Positions 36,322 through 44,576 of a stretch of 64,000 nucleotides of DNA are shown one piece after another; the first letter of the stretch is position 1, and the number at the start of each line of letters is the position of its first letter. The DNA lies in the NCBI GenBank assembly GCA_963422685.1, contig OY730442.1:1178001-1242000 (forward strand), in the 5' to 3' direction. The DNA comes from Spongiihabitans sp963422685 (GTDB lineage Bacteria; Pseudomonadota; Gammaproteobacteria; Arenicellales; Poriferihabitantaceae). The position numbers and the translations under genes were made by a program. The notes below the pieces were generated by a model, which was not told where the DNA came from, made no database searches, and was given only the letters and a program-made list of their open reading frames with translations.

Positions 36322-36563
36322 TTTAGTCTTTTCTGCTATGCTGGGTTAGGCCTCCACGGTTACTGCTCACCAACCCGCAAAATTCTTTCCTGTCACCGAA
36401 ATCAGTATGCAGGCACCCGGGGAAACATAATTGCCGTGTGCGATGTAATTACCAGAACCTTGATGTACTGGCACTATGGGCGGCGGATTCTACCCAAAAA
36501 CAGTTGAAGAAAAAAGCGTAATTTGGGAGCATAGCGCTCCATTTCCGTTTAAATCCAGACATA

Positions 36564-37316
36564 ATGCCGGTATCCATCAAAAACCAACAGGAAATTGAAA
36601 AAATGCGGGTTGCCGGACGACTGGCCGCCCAGGTTCTCGACATGATTGCCGGGGAGGTCAAAGCCGGTGTCACCACCGATCAACTCAACACGCTGTGTCA
36701 TGATTACATCGTTAACCAGCAAAAGGCCATTCCTGCTCCCTTGAATTATCGTGGCTTTCCCAAATCAATCTGCACTTCGGTGAACCATGTGATTTGTCAT
36801 GGCATCCCGTCGCAGAAAGCCCTGAAAAACGGCGATATTATCAATATAGACGTCACCGTGATCAAGGATGAATATCACGGCGACACCAGTAGAATGTATT
36901 ATGTCGGAACCCCTTCAATCCGGGCCAGACGAATATGCGAGATCAGCTTCGAATGTATGCACAGGGGAATCGACCTGGTCAAGCCGGGCGCGCAGTTAGG
37001 CGATATTGGTCACGCCATCCAGCAGCATGCCGAACGCAATGGATTTTCCGTGGTGCGCGAATACTGCGGTCATGGTATTGGCCGGGTGTTTCATGAAGAC
37101 CCGCAGGTTTTACATTATGGAAAACCCGGCACTGGCCTGGAAATCAAACAGGGCATGACATTCACGATTGAGCCGATGATCAATGCCGGGAAGAAAGAAA
37201 CCCGTCTGCTGAGGGATAACTGGACTGTGGTCACCAAAGATAAAAGCCTTTCCGCGCAATGGGAGCATACCCTGCTGGTCACCGACACGGGCCATGAGAT
37301 TCTGACCCGGTCATGA
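36564..37316 (+). CDS. map: methionine aminopeptidase, type I
   Basis: Removes the N-terminal methionine from nascent proteins. The metal ligands are visible in NIDVTVIKDEYHGDTSRMY (two Asp), EYCGHGIGRVFHEDP (His) and MTFTIEPMIN and QWEHTLLVTD (two Glu). The 250-residue length is normal. Its stop overlaps the start of the glnD remnant in an ATGA arrangement. The map-glnD order is the standard gammaproteobacterial one. Confidence 0.95.
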   Translation: MPVSIKNQQEIEKMRVAGRLAAQVLDMIAGEVKAGVTTDQLNTLCHDYIVNQQKAIPAPLNYRGFPKSICTSVNHVICHGIPSQKALKNGDIINIDVTVIKDEYHGDTSRMYYVGTPSIRARRICEISFECMHRGIDLVKPGAQLGDIGHAIQQHAERNGFSVVREYCGHGIGRVFHEDPQVLHYGKPGTGLEIKQGMTFTIEPMINAGKKETRLLRDNWTVVTKDKSLSAQWEHTLLVTDTGHEILTRS

Positions 37317-38153
37317 GTCAATTGGCTCATGCCGGGTTATTTGACGCAACCCGGTTCGATCACCTCATCAAAGATCACAGCACCGCCCGGCAGACATTTC
37401 GACGAGCCCTGGATAAAGGCAAGACCGTGCTCGCAGAATATTACCTTGAAGGCAGTAACGCGGCCACGCTGGGCGCCGACAAAACGGGCTGATGGATCAG
37501 TTGCTGAGACAAGGCCGACACCGATTTTTCCCGGCCAGACGGCGCGGACCCGAGAGTCATTGATCGATTTGCGGAAACCGTGGGCGACCAGAAACACCTC
37601 AATAATTTGTGCGTACTCACCGTGGTCGACAGAAGAGGCGCCAGCGACAAAGTATGGAATGAATGGAAGGGCCAGCTTCTGTATGCCGCTACATCCAGGC
37701 GGCTGCGCTCGGGAGCCATCGACAGTCTTGGATTGAGTATTCTCGACGCCCGAATCCATCGCACAAAATCTGGTCTGCTATTGGTTTTCGTCGCCGTAAG
37801 CGAAAATCTCGCATTACCAGACCAGTGAAATGCAAAATTTTTTACTGTCGCCGCCAGCTGACTATCCGCCTTTATCAAAAAATCTGCCCCGGGCATTTAA
37901 ACAATTCAAAGTTCCTACGGTGGTGACATTTTCAGATAACGATGAATTGGGTCATACCACCATGGAAACGTTTCTCAGCACCAGCCTGGCCTGCTCTACC
38001 ATGTCTCCCTGGCTTTACTTGAATTAAAGTACAACCACCGTGGGAGCAAAAGCAGAAGATACCTTTTTTATTACCGACCGTGACGGTAACCCGGTGCATT
38101 CCAGGCAGCAGCGATCAAGCCTCGAAAGCAGATTAAAACAGTATCTGGGCTAA
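37313..38153 (+). pseudogene. glnD: glnD (PII uridylyltransferase) remnant
   Basis: Segments of GlnD occur in order but scattered over three frames. The N-terminus is HAGLFDATRFDHLIKDHSTA, then RRALDKGKTVLAEYYLEGSN. The HD/linker region shows VGDQKHLNNLCVLTVVD followed by VWNEWKGQLL. Next come SLGLSILDARIHRT, FKQFKVPTVVTFSDND and the ACT-domain end AEDTFFITDRDGNP, finishing KQYLG. Intact GlnD is about 2.7 kb; only 0.84 kb remains, and the nucleotidyltransferase and most of the HD domain are missing. Stops lie at 37488 and at several later points. The cell would need another way to control PII and GlnE, or has lost that control. Confidence 0.85.
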
Positions 38154-38165
38154 ACAGATTAACTG

Positions 38166-39185
38166 GTGATGGAGAATAGAGAGGCTCTGCGAAAGCGGTT
38201 TTTAATGGACAGTGGATGGGGTGCCGCCGAAATTTCACGGTTAGCGCAGGACGCTTCATTTCGGCAGTATTATCGATTGGCGCAAAATAATCTTCGGGCG
38301 ATTTTGATGGATGCGCCGCCGGAATCCGAACCAGTACAGCCTTTTTTAAAGGTCACATTTCATCTGCAGAAACTGGGCGTCCGCGTACCGGAAATAATGT
38401 TCCACGATACCGGGAATGGATTTATCTTGATGGAAGACCTGGGAACCGATACGTTTACCACGCTTTTATATGACGGGGGAGATGAATTAACGCTGTATCA
38501 AAGCGCAATCGATGTATTAACCGGATTGCACTCCAATTCCCGGGCCACCGATATCCATACCGGGGAATACGATTTTGAACAGTTGATTGGCGAAGCACGG
38601 CTATTCACCGACTGGTATTTGCCCGCCGCCCAGCCGCAGATAATGCAAGCCGGGCACGGCCAGCGCCACGCATCTTATGTGGCCGCCTGGCAAACCATTT
38701 TTAATACTCTGCCACAGCTTGACCCCACACTGGTTCTCAGGGACTACCACGTTGACAATCTGATTATGGTCAACAACGCCTGCGCGGTAATTGACTATCA
38801 GGATGCGCTCATTGGTTCGCCCGCTTACGATGTTGTTTCGTTGCTCGAAGACGCCCGAAGAAATATCAGCGACGCGCTGTCGTCCAAAATACTGGCGCGT
38901 TATTTCAGGCATAACCCATGGACAGACCGCGATACTTTTATGCACCACTACGCCGTCTGGGGTGCACAGCGGCATTGCAAAGTAGCCGGCATATTTGTGC
39001 GTTTGTGGCAGCGGGATCATAAGCCGCACTATCTGAATCATTTATCCCGGGTGATGAAGCGGTTAGAAAACAGCCTGCGGCACCCCGCCCTGAAACCCCT
39101 CGCCAATTGGTGCGCGGACCACAACATTTGCCTGACCCATCCGCCCATTCCCGTCACCCGACCCGGCGCTCATCAATATGAATAA
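38166..39185 (+). CDS. amgK: AmgK-like cell-wall sugar kinase (aminoglycoside phosphotransferase fold)
   Basis: The 339-residue protein begins with QDASFRQYYRLA (nucleotide loop region) and contains FILMEDLGTDTF. The catalytic loop is LVLRDYHVDNLIMV, and the metal Asp is in AVIDYQDALIGSPAYD. The pattern DASFRxYxR plus IDYQDAxxGxxAYDxVSLLEDARR is typical of AmgK. AmgK phosphorylates MurNAc and GlcNAc at C1 for peptidoglycan recycling in pseudomonads. Its usual partner murU is not adjacent; instead fetB overlaps its end by 8 bp. Fosfomycin bypass through this pathway is known in other bacteria. Confidence 0.8.
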   Translation: MMENREALRKRFLMDSGWGAAEISRLAQDASFRQYYRLAQNNLRAILMDAPPESEPVQPFLKVTFHLQKLGVRVPEIMFHDTGNGFILMEDLGTDTFTTLLYDGGDELTLYQSAIDVLTGLHSNSRATDIHTGEYDFEQLIGEARLFTDWYLPAAQPQIMQAGHGQRHASYVAAWQTIFNTLPQLDPTLVLRDYHVDNLIMVNNACAVIDYQDALIGSPAYDVVSLLEDARRNISDALSSKILARYFRHNPWTDRDTFMHHYAVWGAQRHCKVAGIFVRLWQRDHKPHYLNHLSRVMKRLENSLRHPALKPLANWCADHNICLTHPPIPVTRPGAHQYE

Positions 39186-39921
39186 CCCGGCCACTGTCTC
39201 GATAATCCCGCTGAGCCACCTTGCAATCGCATTCGCTCCCGCTTTATTGGTAATCATCGTATTTCACTGGTGGCAGATAAAAACAGGACCGGTGGTATAT
39301 GCGTTTGTGCGTATGCTGATTCAACTTCTTGTCGCAGGGTATTTCCTGCTATGGATTTTCAATGCGGATGATTCCCGGGTAATTTTAGCGCTGCTGCTGG
39401 GGATGGCGGCAATATCAGGCTGGATTTCGCTGCGCACCGTTGCCGAGCACCGCGCCGCTTTGTATTTAATTGCGCTGGCCTCCATCGGCCTGGCGGGTGG
39501 CGCCATACTGGCTTTGGTAACCCAGGTTGTACTTGAAACCACTCCATGGTTTCGGGCCAGCACTTTAATCCCGCTGGCCGGCATGATCTTTTCTACCAGC
39601 ATGAATAGCATCAGCCTGGCGGCCGACCGATTAGTCGTCGAATTGCAGTCCGACCCCGACTATACGCCAGCAAGAAACACCGCTTTGCATACCGCATTAA
39701 TTCCCATGATAAATTCCTTGTTTGCGGTTGGGCTGGTCGCGCTTCCCGGAATGATGACCGGACAAATTCTCTCAGGTGTATCGCCCCTCATCGCCTCGCG
39801 GTATCAGATTATGGTGATGTGTATGCTGTTCGGTGCGGCGGGACTGTCCACCATCCTGTTTTTGATCTGTAGCCGGCGGTATTGGACCAAGCATTGCGCT
39901 GGCCAATCAAAGCCTGCCTGA
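39178..39921 (+). CDS. fetB: FetB-like membrane protein (UPF0014, iron export ABC permease family)
   Basis: A 247-residue polytopic protein with about seven hydrophobic segments. It has the family hallmark ALIPMINSLFAVGLVALPGM followed by MTGQIL, and an earlier IPLAGMIFSTSMNSISLAADR. In E. coli FetB pairs with the ATPase FetA to export iron. No fetA is found beside it. It overlaps the amgK end by 8 bp, so both are translated from one message. A different partner ATPase elsewhere in the genome is possible. Confidence 0.78.
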   Translation: MNNPATVSIIPLSHLAIAFAPALLVIIVFHWWQIKTGPVVYAFVRMLIQLLVAGYFLLWIFNADDSRVILALLLGMAAISGWISLRTVAEHRAALYLIALASIGLAGGAILALVTQVVLETTPWFRASTLIPLAGMIFSTSMNSISLAADRLVVELQSDPDYTPARNTALHTALIPMINSLFAVGLVALPGMMTGQILSGVSPLIASRYQIMVMCMLFGAAGLSTILFLICSRRYWTKHCAGQSKPA

Positions 39922-39973
39922 ACACCCCGCACAGCGGTGCATTACTTAATCGGTACGGTGGTAAGGTACCCGA

Positions 39974-40161
39974 ATGACACCCGAACTCGTTGCCATCATT
40001 GCTGTCGCCTGCGCACTCGCCGGCCTGATTATCACAACAACCCGCAGCCTGCGAGAAGAGATTACATGAAGTCCGCAAGGAGCTAAGTGAAATGAAGGCG
40101 CGGATGGCGCATCTGGAAGGGGTTGCGTGAGGCCATCACCTATAACCGCCGCGCAGCCTGA
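39974..40161 (+). pseudogene. coiled-coil membrane family member 1, frameshifted short copy
   Basis: The first 31 codons read MTPELVAIIAVACALAG, then a helix end and TRSLREEIT, followed by a stop. In the next frame the sequence goes on as EVRKELSEMKARMAHLEG, then LREAITYNRRAA after another shift. The same N- and C-termini occur in the intact minus-strand protein at 43.9-44.4 kb (MTQELIAIIAVATALAG and GLREAITYNRRAA). This copy has lost the middle repeats and its frame. The upstream leader GTAAGGTACCCGA is also shared with the other copies. Confidence 0.7.
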
Positions 40162-40204
40162 TTAAGGGAAATATCGTTTGCCGGTTCGATGGTAAAATAC
40201 CCGA

Positions 40205-40276
40205 ATGACCTCTGAAGAACTCGCCATGATCGTTACCCTCTTTGTCGCAATCATGGTTGTGTTCCAGCTTCTTTAG
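40205..40276 (+). CDS. coiled-coil membrane family member 2, membrane segment only
   Basis: A 23-codon frame, MTSEELAMIVTLFVAIMVVF then QLL, is preceded by ATGGTAAAATACCCGA, which repeats the leader of the copy at 39974 and resembles that of the copy at 44388. It encodes only a membrane helix before the stop. It may be a truncated family member or a very small membrane peptide. The 380 bp after it contain nothing recognisable. Confidence 0.4.
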   Translation: MTSEELAMIVTLFVAIMVVFQLL

Positions 40277-40664
40277 CAGCGACTCTCCTGAACTCATCCG
40301 CCACCCGGGTCAAGGGAAGGCTGCAAGCATCGTGGATAAGCGACAACTCAGTCTCGAATACAGTAAAGGTGCTAAAAACAAGGCCGTGAAAAACAAAAGA
40401 TTCCGGCTGTAATGGTTTGGTGAAAGCCCAAGCATTTTCCGCCCCCCCTGTTTTCGTAATCTTTTCCTCAAGGTTTGCACGGCCTCATCGCAAGTCGGGG
40501 GTTGCGGTGCGGGGGAATGCCGCCATCGGTTCGCCCATGCGCCTTTGCCCCTATGTGCGCATTGCCTTGCCTAAGGAAATGCGGTTCGGATTGTCCGCCA
40601 GGTTAAAAAAAGACGCTCCCTGCTCCCTTTAGGAGAGGGCGGGCGAAGGCAAACGACAGCAATT
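40277..40664. other. no gene recognised between two coiled-coil family loci
   Basis: The stretch is GC-rich and contains a 71-codon frame without any family resemblance. No RNA gene or hairpin stands out. Confidence 0.4.
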
Positions 40665-41141
40665 TCAGGAAGGCTGATCCTCGTCTATCACCATATCCAA
40701 CCGGGTCGCAATCCGTGTGACCCGTTCACTCAAATCGGCGATGTCTGCGCGAATGGCTGATTCCATTTTCCGCATTTCGGTCAATATGCTGATATGCTGC
40801 TCTTTCAACGCGACCTGGAACTCGGTCTGCTGCTGCTCCAGGGCGACACTGAAGTCTGTCCGTTGCTGCTCCACTGCAACCCGGATGTCGGCCAACTGGA
40901 CGTGCAAACCAGTCAACTGGTTATAGAAAAATCCACCGCCCGCCAGAATCAGAGTCAGCAAAACCGCCTGCATTGACAGCAACAGGCGAAACTCACCTCG
41001 CCGCACCACATCTTCGCCGTGTTCAGCGCGGTGCGTGACCGCGGGTTTTTCCCTGTCCTGATCCGCTTGCGGTGCCGCTTTCGGCTTTGCCGACTGGTCA
41101 AGCGGCGGGTCGGCGTCCGGCGTGAGGGCGGTGGTGGACAT
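40665..41141 (-). CDS. membrane-anchored coiled-coil protein of unknown function
   Basis: The 158-residue protein has a polar Pro/Ala/Asp-rich N-terminus of about 50 residues. One membrane helix follows (LLLSMQAVLLTLILAGGGFF), then a coiled coil of about 85 residues (VEQQRTDFSVALEQQQTEF, then MRKMESAIRADIADLSERV). No enzymatic motif is present. The general plan (one helix then coiled coil with repeating short blocks) matches the nearby family at 39.9 and 44 kb, although the N-terminus differs. A scaffolding role is possible but not supported by direct evidence. Confidence 0.6.
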   Translation of the reverse strand: MSTTALTPDADPPLDQSAKPKAAPQADQDREKPAVTHRAEHGEDVVRRGEFRLLLSMQAVLLTLILAGGGFFYNQLTGLHVQLADIRVAVEQQRTDFSVALEQQQTEFQVALKEQHISILTEMRKMESAIRADIADLSERVTRIATRLDMVIDEDQPS

Positions 41142-41603
41142 GCCAGTGAATCGTTTTTAGCTGCTGGTTGCTGGTTTTGATCTTGCGGCTACTGATGTGC
41201 AAAACGTTCTCTTCAGATTCCCTTAATCAGGGTAGAAAGAAACCGGAGAGCAAAGAAATTATCGAAACTACCCTTGAATCAGCATGCCTGCTCACTGAAC
41301 TTATTATTTATCGAATTCATTGCGTCTCAAAAGTTCCGGTGCCACCAATACAGCGGCAAATCTCTCCTTGCACTTCAATGATCAGCCCTATATCTCTCTA
41401 GCTTTTCTAATAAAACTGTCAATTCACGGAAATGAGATAAAATCAATCCCCACCCGGTCACACGCCAACTGAATCCGATAAATGCTTCATGGAAGATCAA
41501 CATTTTCTTCTATCGGAACTACACCAGACCAAAAGATTCGCAGTCTTTTGGTCTGTTGGGTAGATTGAATCATAACATTGTCCCCGTAATAGATTTTCCC
41601 AAT
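41142..41603. other. intergenic region with a perfect 12-bp hairpin
   Basis: No gene is recognised. At 41525-41555 CAGACCAAAAGA and TCTTTTGGTCTG form a perfect 12-bp stem around a 7-nt loop. There is no T-tract on either side, so it is not a standard terminator. Confidence 0.45.
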
Positions 41604-41673
41604 CTAGGTCGTGTTAGACGAATTATCAAATTATTGATAATTGTATCCCACAACAGTTTTGAGGAGGGTCGTC

Positions 41674-42178
41674 ATGAGTATACGGGTCACCGATGCCATC
41701 CGGGCGAGGATTGAATCGATCTTGAAGGACATCAAGCACCCCGGCGTCAAGGTGTAGGGACAGGCCCCCGTGCCTGTCCAGGCCGTGCCTGTCCGGATGA
41801 AGGACAACCACAGGGGGTTGTCCCTGCATTGTCGTTATCGGACATCGAAAGGTATGCCCGGAAAAATCTCAAATACGGGAGCGTCATGACGCCAGGGGCT
41901 TCAAGCTGCTGTGGGCGCAGTTGAAAGACGGCCCCGAACCGACTGCGGTGGTCATGGACCAGGCCTGCGATACCGACGCCACACAGCCAGCACACCGGGG
42001 CATTGAAGCCGTGATTCCCGCCAGGGCGAACCGCACCGAGCGGCTTCCCCATGACCGGGAGAAGTACCAGTTGCGTCAGAAGGTGGCACGGTTCTTCAAC
42101 CAACTTAAACATTTTCGCCGCATCGCCACGCGCGATGAGAAACTCTCTTGTTCCTGGCATTCGTTCACATCGTGTCAA
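41674..42178 (+). pseudogene. IS5-type transposase fragments
   Basis: A start with a GAGGAG site encodes MSIRVTDAIRARIESIL and stops after 27 residues at the palindromic repeat. The C-terminal half resumes later with VMDQACDTDATQPAHRG, GIEAVIPARANR, LPHDREKYQLRQ, KVARFFNQLKHFRRIATR and, after a frame change, LAFVHIVS. This matches the DDE transposase end of IS5-group elements. In homologues the VERFF position bears the catalytic glutamate; here it is VARFF. With the middle deleted it is inactive. Confidence 0.75.
41756..41825. repeat. imperfect palindromic repeat inside the IS remnant
   Basis: AGGGACAGGCCCCCGTGCC at the left and GGTTGTCCCT near the right end can pair, with short GTGCCTGTCC copies inside. 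It resembles the small dispersed palindromes (REP or MITE type) found in gammaproteobacterial genomes. Copy number elsewhere is unknown. Confidence 0.5.
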
Positions 42179-42215
42179 GCCGGATCATACTCCGATAATT
42201 CGTCACACGGCCTAG

Positions 42216-42476
42216 TGAAAAGAAGCATATCCACCCTACCACAAACCGCGCGCCATCTGGCCGTCTATCGTAAATCACCACCGCTTGCCGGTAAGGTGCG
42301 CGAAAAATGCTTGCTGAATACTGGGCCAGCCCGCCTTCGCAGACATGCGTATCCGTCTCGCAATCTACCTGTTGCCACCCGTATAGCTTATGGATTCCGG
42401 CCTGCGCGGGAATAGTGTTTTTGGCGTTATCGGGTTTCAGGGATCTGTGCGCATTCGTCATTCTAAAACCGGGCCA
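42216..42476. other. intergenic region with a REP-like palindrome
   Basis: No gene is recognised. Around 42389-42415, ATTCCGGCCTGCGCGGGAAT resembles the common palindromic repeat built on ATTCCCGC...GCGGGAAT. This is a weak call from one copy. Confidence 0.35.
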
Positions 42477-42507
42477 TAAAAAAGCCGGGCTGTGGGAACA
42501 GCCCGGC
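42477..42507 (-). terminator. rho-independent terminator of the porin gene
   Basis: On the minus strand GCCGGGCTGT and ACAGCCCGGC form a perfect 10-bp stem with a 4-nt loop, followed by a run of six T. It lies 33 bp beyond the porin stop codon. Confidence 0.9.
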
Positions 42508-42539
42508 CTGAAAAGCAGGGTTAAACGCTGAACGCCGGA

Positions 42540-43493
42540 TCAGAAGTCGTAGCGCATGCCCAGCAGGTGCCTGGTAGCATTGCTTGCATTCGTATCGGGA
42601 TCATTGCTTTGGCCTTCATACCACAGCTGCATACCGCCGCCGAGACGGTGCGACAAGCTCAGGGTTACTGCACTCGGTTCTGCCGCTTCACCATCCGGAT
42701 CCTTTTTTCCATAACCGACCATGACCGAAGAGCTCTCGCCCAGGCTGGTGCCCAGCCACAATTGGGCGCCCGTGGTATCTGCGTTGCCCGGTCCTTCCTT
42801 TTTATTCCAGCCCAGGATGCCGTACATGTTGCCGAAGGATGCCCGGACCGCCGCGCCAGTGCGTTTTATGTCATCGGCCGCGCCGTCCGCGCCGTTATGA
42901 TCATCGTAAGCCAATGCAACGGTTATGTTTTCGCTGGGCGCAATGCTGACGCCAATCGCCGCACCATTACCACCTTCGTCTTCAATCCCCTCAGCCACCG
43001 CACCATTATTATCATCATCCAATCGTACGTCGAGTTCGACTGAAGCCGGGCCGAAGGAATTGGCATACTTGATGGTGTTAGGGGTGCGGTATTGCCCCAG
43101 ATAGGCGCCGCCGCCAAGTGTAACGGTCGGGTCAATGTGCGTACCGACGATGTTGTAGAAAGCATTCCACTGTTGGCCCACGGTAACGCTACCAAACCCG
43201 CCGGACAAACCAACCACGCCGAGACGAGTGGAAAGGTCTGCATCATCATGGTCTGTAGTCGTTCCCCATTCATATCGCGCGGTAGCGGTCAAGCCGTTGC
43301 CCAGGTCCGCACTGGCTTTAATGCCGAAACGGGAACCGACGTTGGTAACGTCGGTGGTGGAATCTGCGTCCCCCCCCGGGTCGTTAAAATCCAGCGCGTT
43401 ATTGATACGCCCATAAACGGTAACATCCGCCTGAGCGGCCATCGGCGCCATGATTGCGGCGGATACGGCTGCCGCGATAAGTGTTTTATTCAT
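42540..43493 (-). CDS. Gram-negative general porin (Porin_4 type)
   Basis: A 22-residue signal peptide, MNKTLIAAAVSAAIMAPMAA then QA, is followed by DVTVYGRINNAL, the first beta strand of a 16-stranded porin. Family features are SRFGIKASADLGNGLTATARYEWG, GLSGGFGSVTVGQQWN and a C-terminal strand ending in Phe (LLGMRYDF), the Bam recognition signal. The 317-residue length is normal. Acidic loops (DDDNNGAVAEGIEDEGG) suggest cation preference or a saline habitat. It is a single-gene unit with its own terminator. An AT-rich promoter region lies upstream. Confidence 0.9.
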   Translation of the reverse strand: MNKTLIAAAVSAAIMAPMAAQADVTVYGRINNALDFNDPGGDADSTTDVTNVGSRFGIKASADLGNGLTATARYEWGTTTDHDDADLSTRLGVVGLSGGFGSVTVGQQWNAFYNIVGTHIDPTVTLGGGAYLGQYRTPNTIKYANSFGPASVELDVRLDDDNNGAVAEGIEDEGGNGAAIGVSIAPSENITVALAYDDHNGADGAADDIKRTGAAVRASFGNMYGILGWNKKEGPGNADTTGAQLWLGTSLGESSSVMVGYGKKDPDGEAAEPSAVTLSLSHRLGGGMQLWYEGQSNDPDTNASNATRHLLGMRYDF

Positions 43494-43860
43494 TAGAGTT
43501 ATACCTCGTGTAATGATATTAAAAGATTATAAAATTTAAATTTTGTAATGATTTTTCGGGTGCGCCCAACCTGAAAAAAGCCCGGTTTTGCCAACCTCTC
43601 AATCACGGCGGGACTTTACCATATCTTTTGCATAAGTATTACAAAATTTTAATGTTTTTTTATTTTTTTGGTTTTTTGCCGAAATTCGGAGGTTTTCACT
43701 ATTCTTGATCCTGATTGTTGATCGGCTTCGGGGTTGGTTGCGGTATTGGGCGGGGATAACGTCTGCGACAGTGCATGCCCGTCCGGGGATTCTACCGGGC
43801 GTCAGGCGACGGCATCAGAACGCGGCCTCCAGGAAGCGGCCGTGGCTGTCCGCCCGGGAA
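43494..43860. promoter_or_regulatory. AT-rich upstream region of the porin gene
   Basis: The region between the porin and the coiled-coil gene is AT-rich near the porin and includes two copies of an ATTTTGTAAT-like motif (43545-43554 and, inverted, at about 43639-43648). These are reminiscent of OmpR-type sites, but no consensus match is claimed. The part beyond 43690 has no feature I can name. Confidence 0.4.
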
Positions 43861-44388
43861 TCATGCGGCGCGGCGGTTGTAGGTGATGGCTTCGCGCAAT
43901 CCTTCCAGCAAACCGTCCAGATGCGCCAGACGTTCCTTGACTCCGATGATGTCCTTGCGAACCTGGACGATATCCGCGCCCAGTTCCTGCCGAACCTGGG
44001 CAATCTCTTCGCTCAAATCCTGCCGAACCTGGGCAATCTCTTCGCTCAAATCCTGCCGAACCTGGGCAATCTCTTCGCTCAAATCCTGCCGAACCTGGGC
44101 AATCTCTTCGCTCAAATCCTGCCGAACCTGGGCAATCTCTTCGCTCAAATCCTGCCGAACCTGGGCAATCTCTTCGCTCAAATCCTGCCGAACCTGGGCA
44201 ATCTCACCGCCCAAGTCCTTGCGAACCTGGGCAATCTCTTCGCTCAGTTCCTTGCGAATGTCTGTAATCTTCTGGTCCAGGTTGTTGCGAACTTCTGTGA
44301 TATCCCCTCGCAGGCTGCGGGTTGATGTGATAATCAATCCGGCCAGCGCGGTGGCGACGGCAATAATGGCAATGAGCTCTTGGGTCAT
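43861..44388 (-). CDS. membrane-anchored hendecad-repeat coiled-coil protein
   Basis: An N-terminal membrane helix (MTQELIAIIAVATALAG onward) is followed by RSLRGDITEVRNNLDQKI. Next comes a coiled coil of 11-residue repeats, SEEIAQVRQDL, and a C-terminal block ERLAHLDGLLEGLREAITYNRRAA. Eleven-residue periods form hendecad coiled coils with little supercoil. Six repeats are identical at DNA level. The 175-residue protein lacks any enzymatic motif. Short decayed copies of the same family lie at 39974 and 40205, which supports this strand as the coding one. Function unknown; a membrane-bound rod or spacer is possible. Confidence 0.65.
   Translation of the reverse strand: MTQELIAIIAVATALAGLIITSTRSLRGDITEVRNNLDQKITDIRKELSEEIAQVRKDLGGEIAQVRQDLSEEIAQVRQDLSEEIAQVRQDLSEEIAQVRQDLSEEIAQVRQDLSEEIAQVRQDLSEEIAQVRQELGADIVQVRKDIIGVKERLAHLDGLLEGLREAITYNRRAA
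43987..44250. repeat. 33-nt tandem repeat array, 8 units
   Basis: Units start at 43987, 44020, 44053, 44086, 44119 and 44152 and are identical over 33 nt. Units at 44185 and 44218 have diverged. Each codes for one 11-residue coiled-coil repeat on the minus strand. Perfect identity points to recent expansion by slippage or recombination. Confidence 0.95.
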
Positions 44389-44576
44389 TGCGGTATCTTA
44401 TCATCAACCAATACTCTATGCGCAAGCCAATCCGGTAATACCTGCTAATGACCAGCGCTGGCGGCGTTTTAACGAGCCTGAAAATGGCTCCGGGGCGGGG
44501 GCGGCCTGTGGTGACGGGGCCGGTTCTGTGTTAGCCTTGTGGCCTGAAACTGGTCTGCCAATGTGGAAATTATAAA

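Larger units (their letters stand above)
41604..42215 (+). mobile_element. IS5-type insertion sequence remnant
   Basis: Both ends carry CTAG, the target duplication preferred by IS5-group elements. Inside them are inverted repeats: GTCGTGTTAGACGAATTATC at the left and, reading inward from the right, GCCGTGTGACGAATTATC. The element is only about 610 bp, so it has an internal deletion. The transposase is present as fragments on the plus strand. The 70-bp palindromic repeat at 41756 sits inside it. Confidence 0.75.

Noticed and set aside
43705..44325. 206-codon plus-strand ORF with LGNLFAQILPN repeats
   Set aside because: It lies opposite the coiled-coil gene. The 33-nt unit keeps both strands open, and only the minus-strand product shares its ends with other loci in the window.
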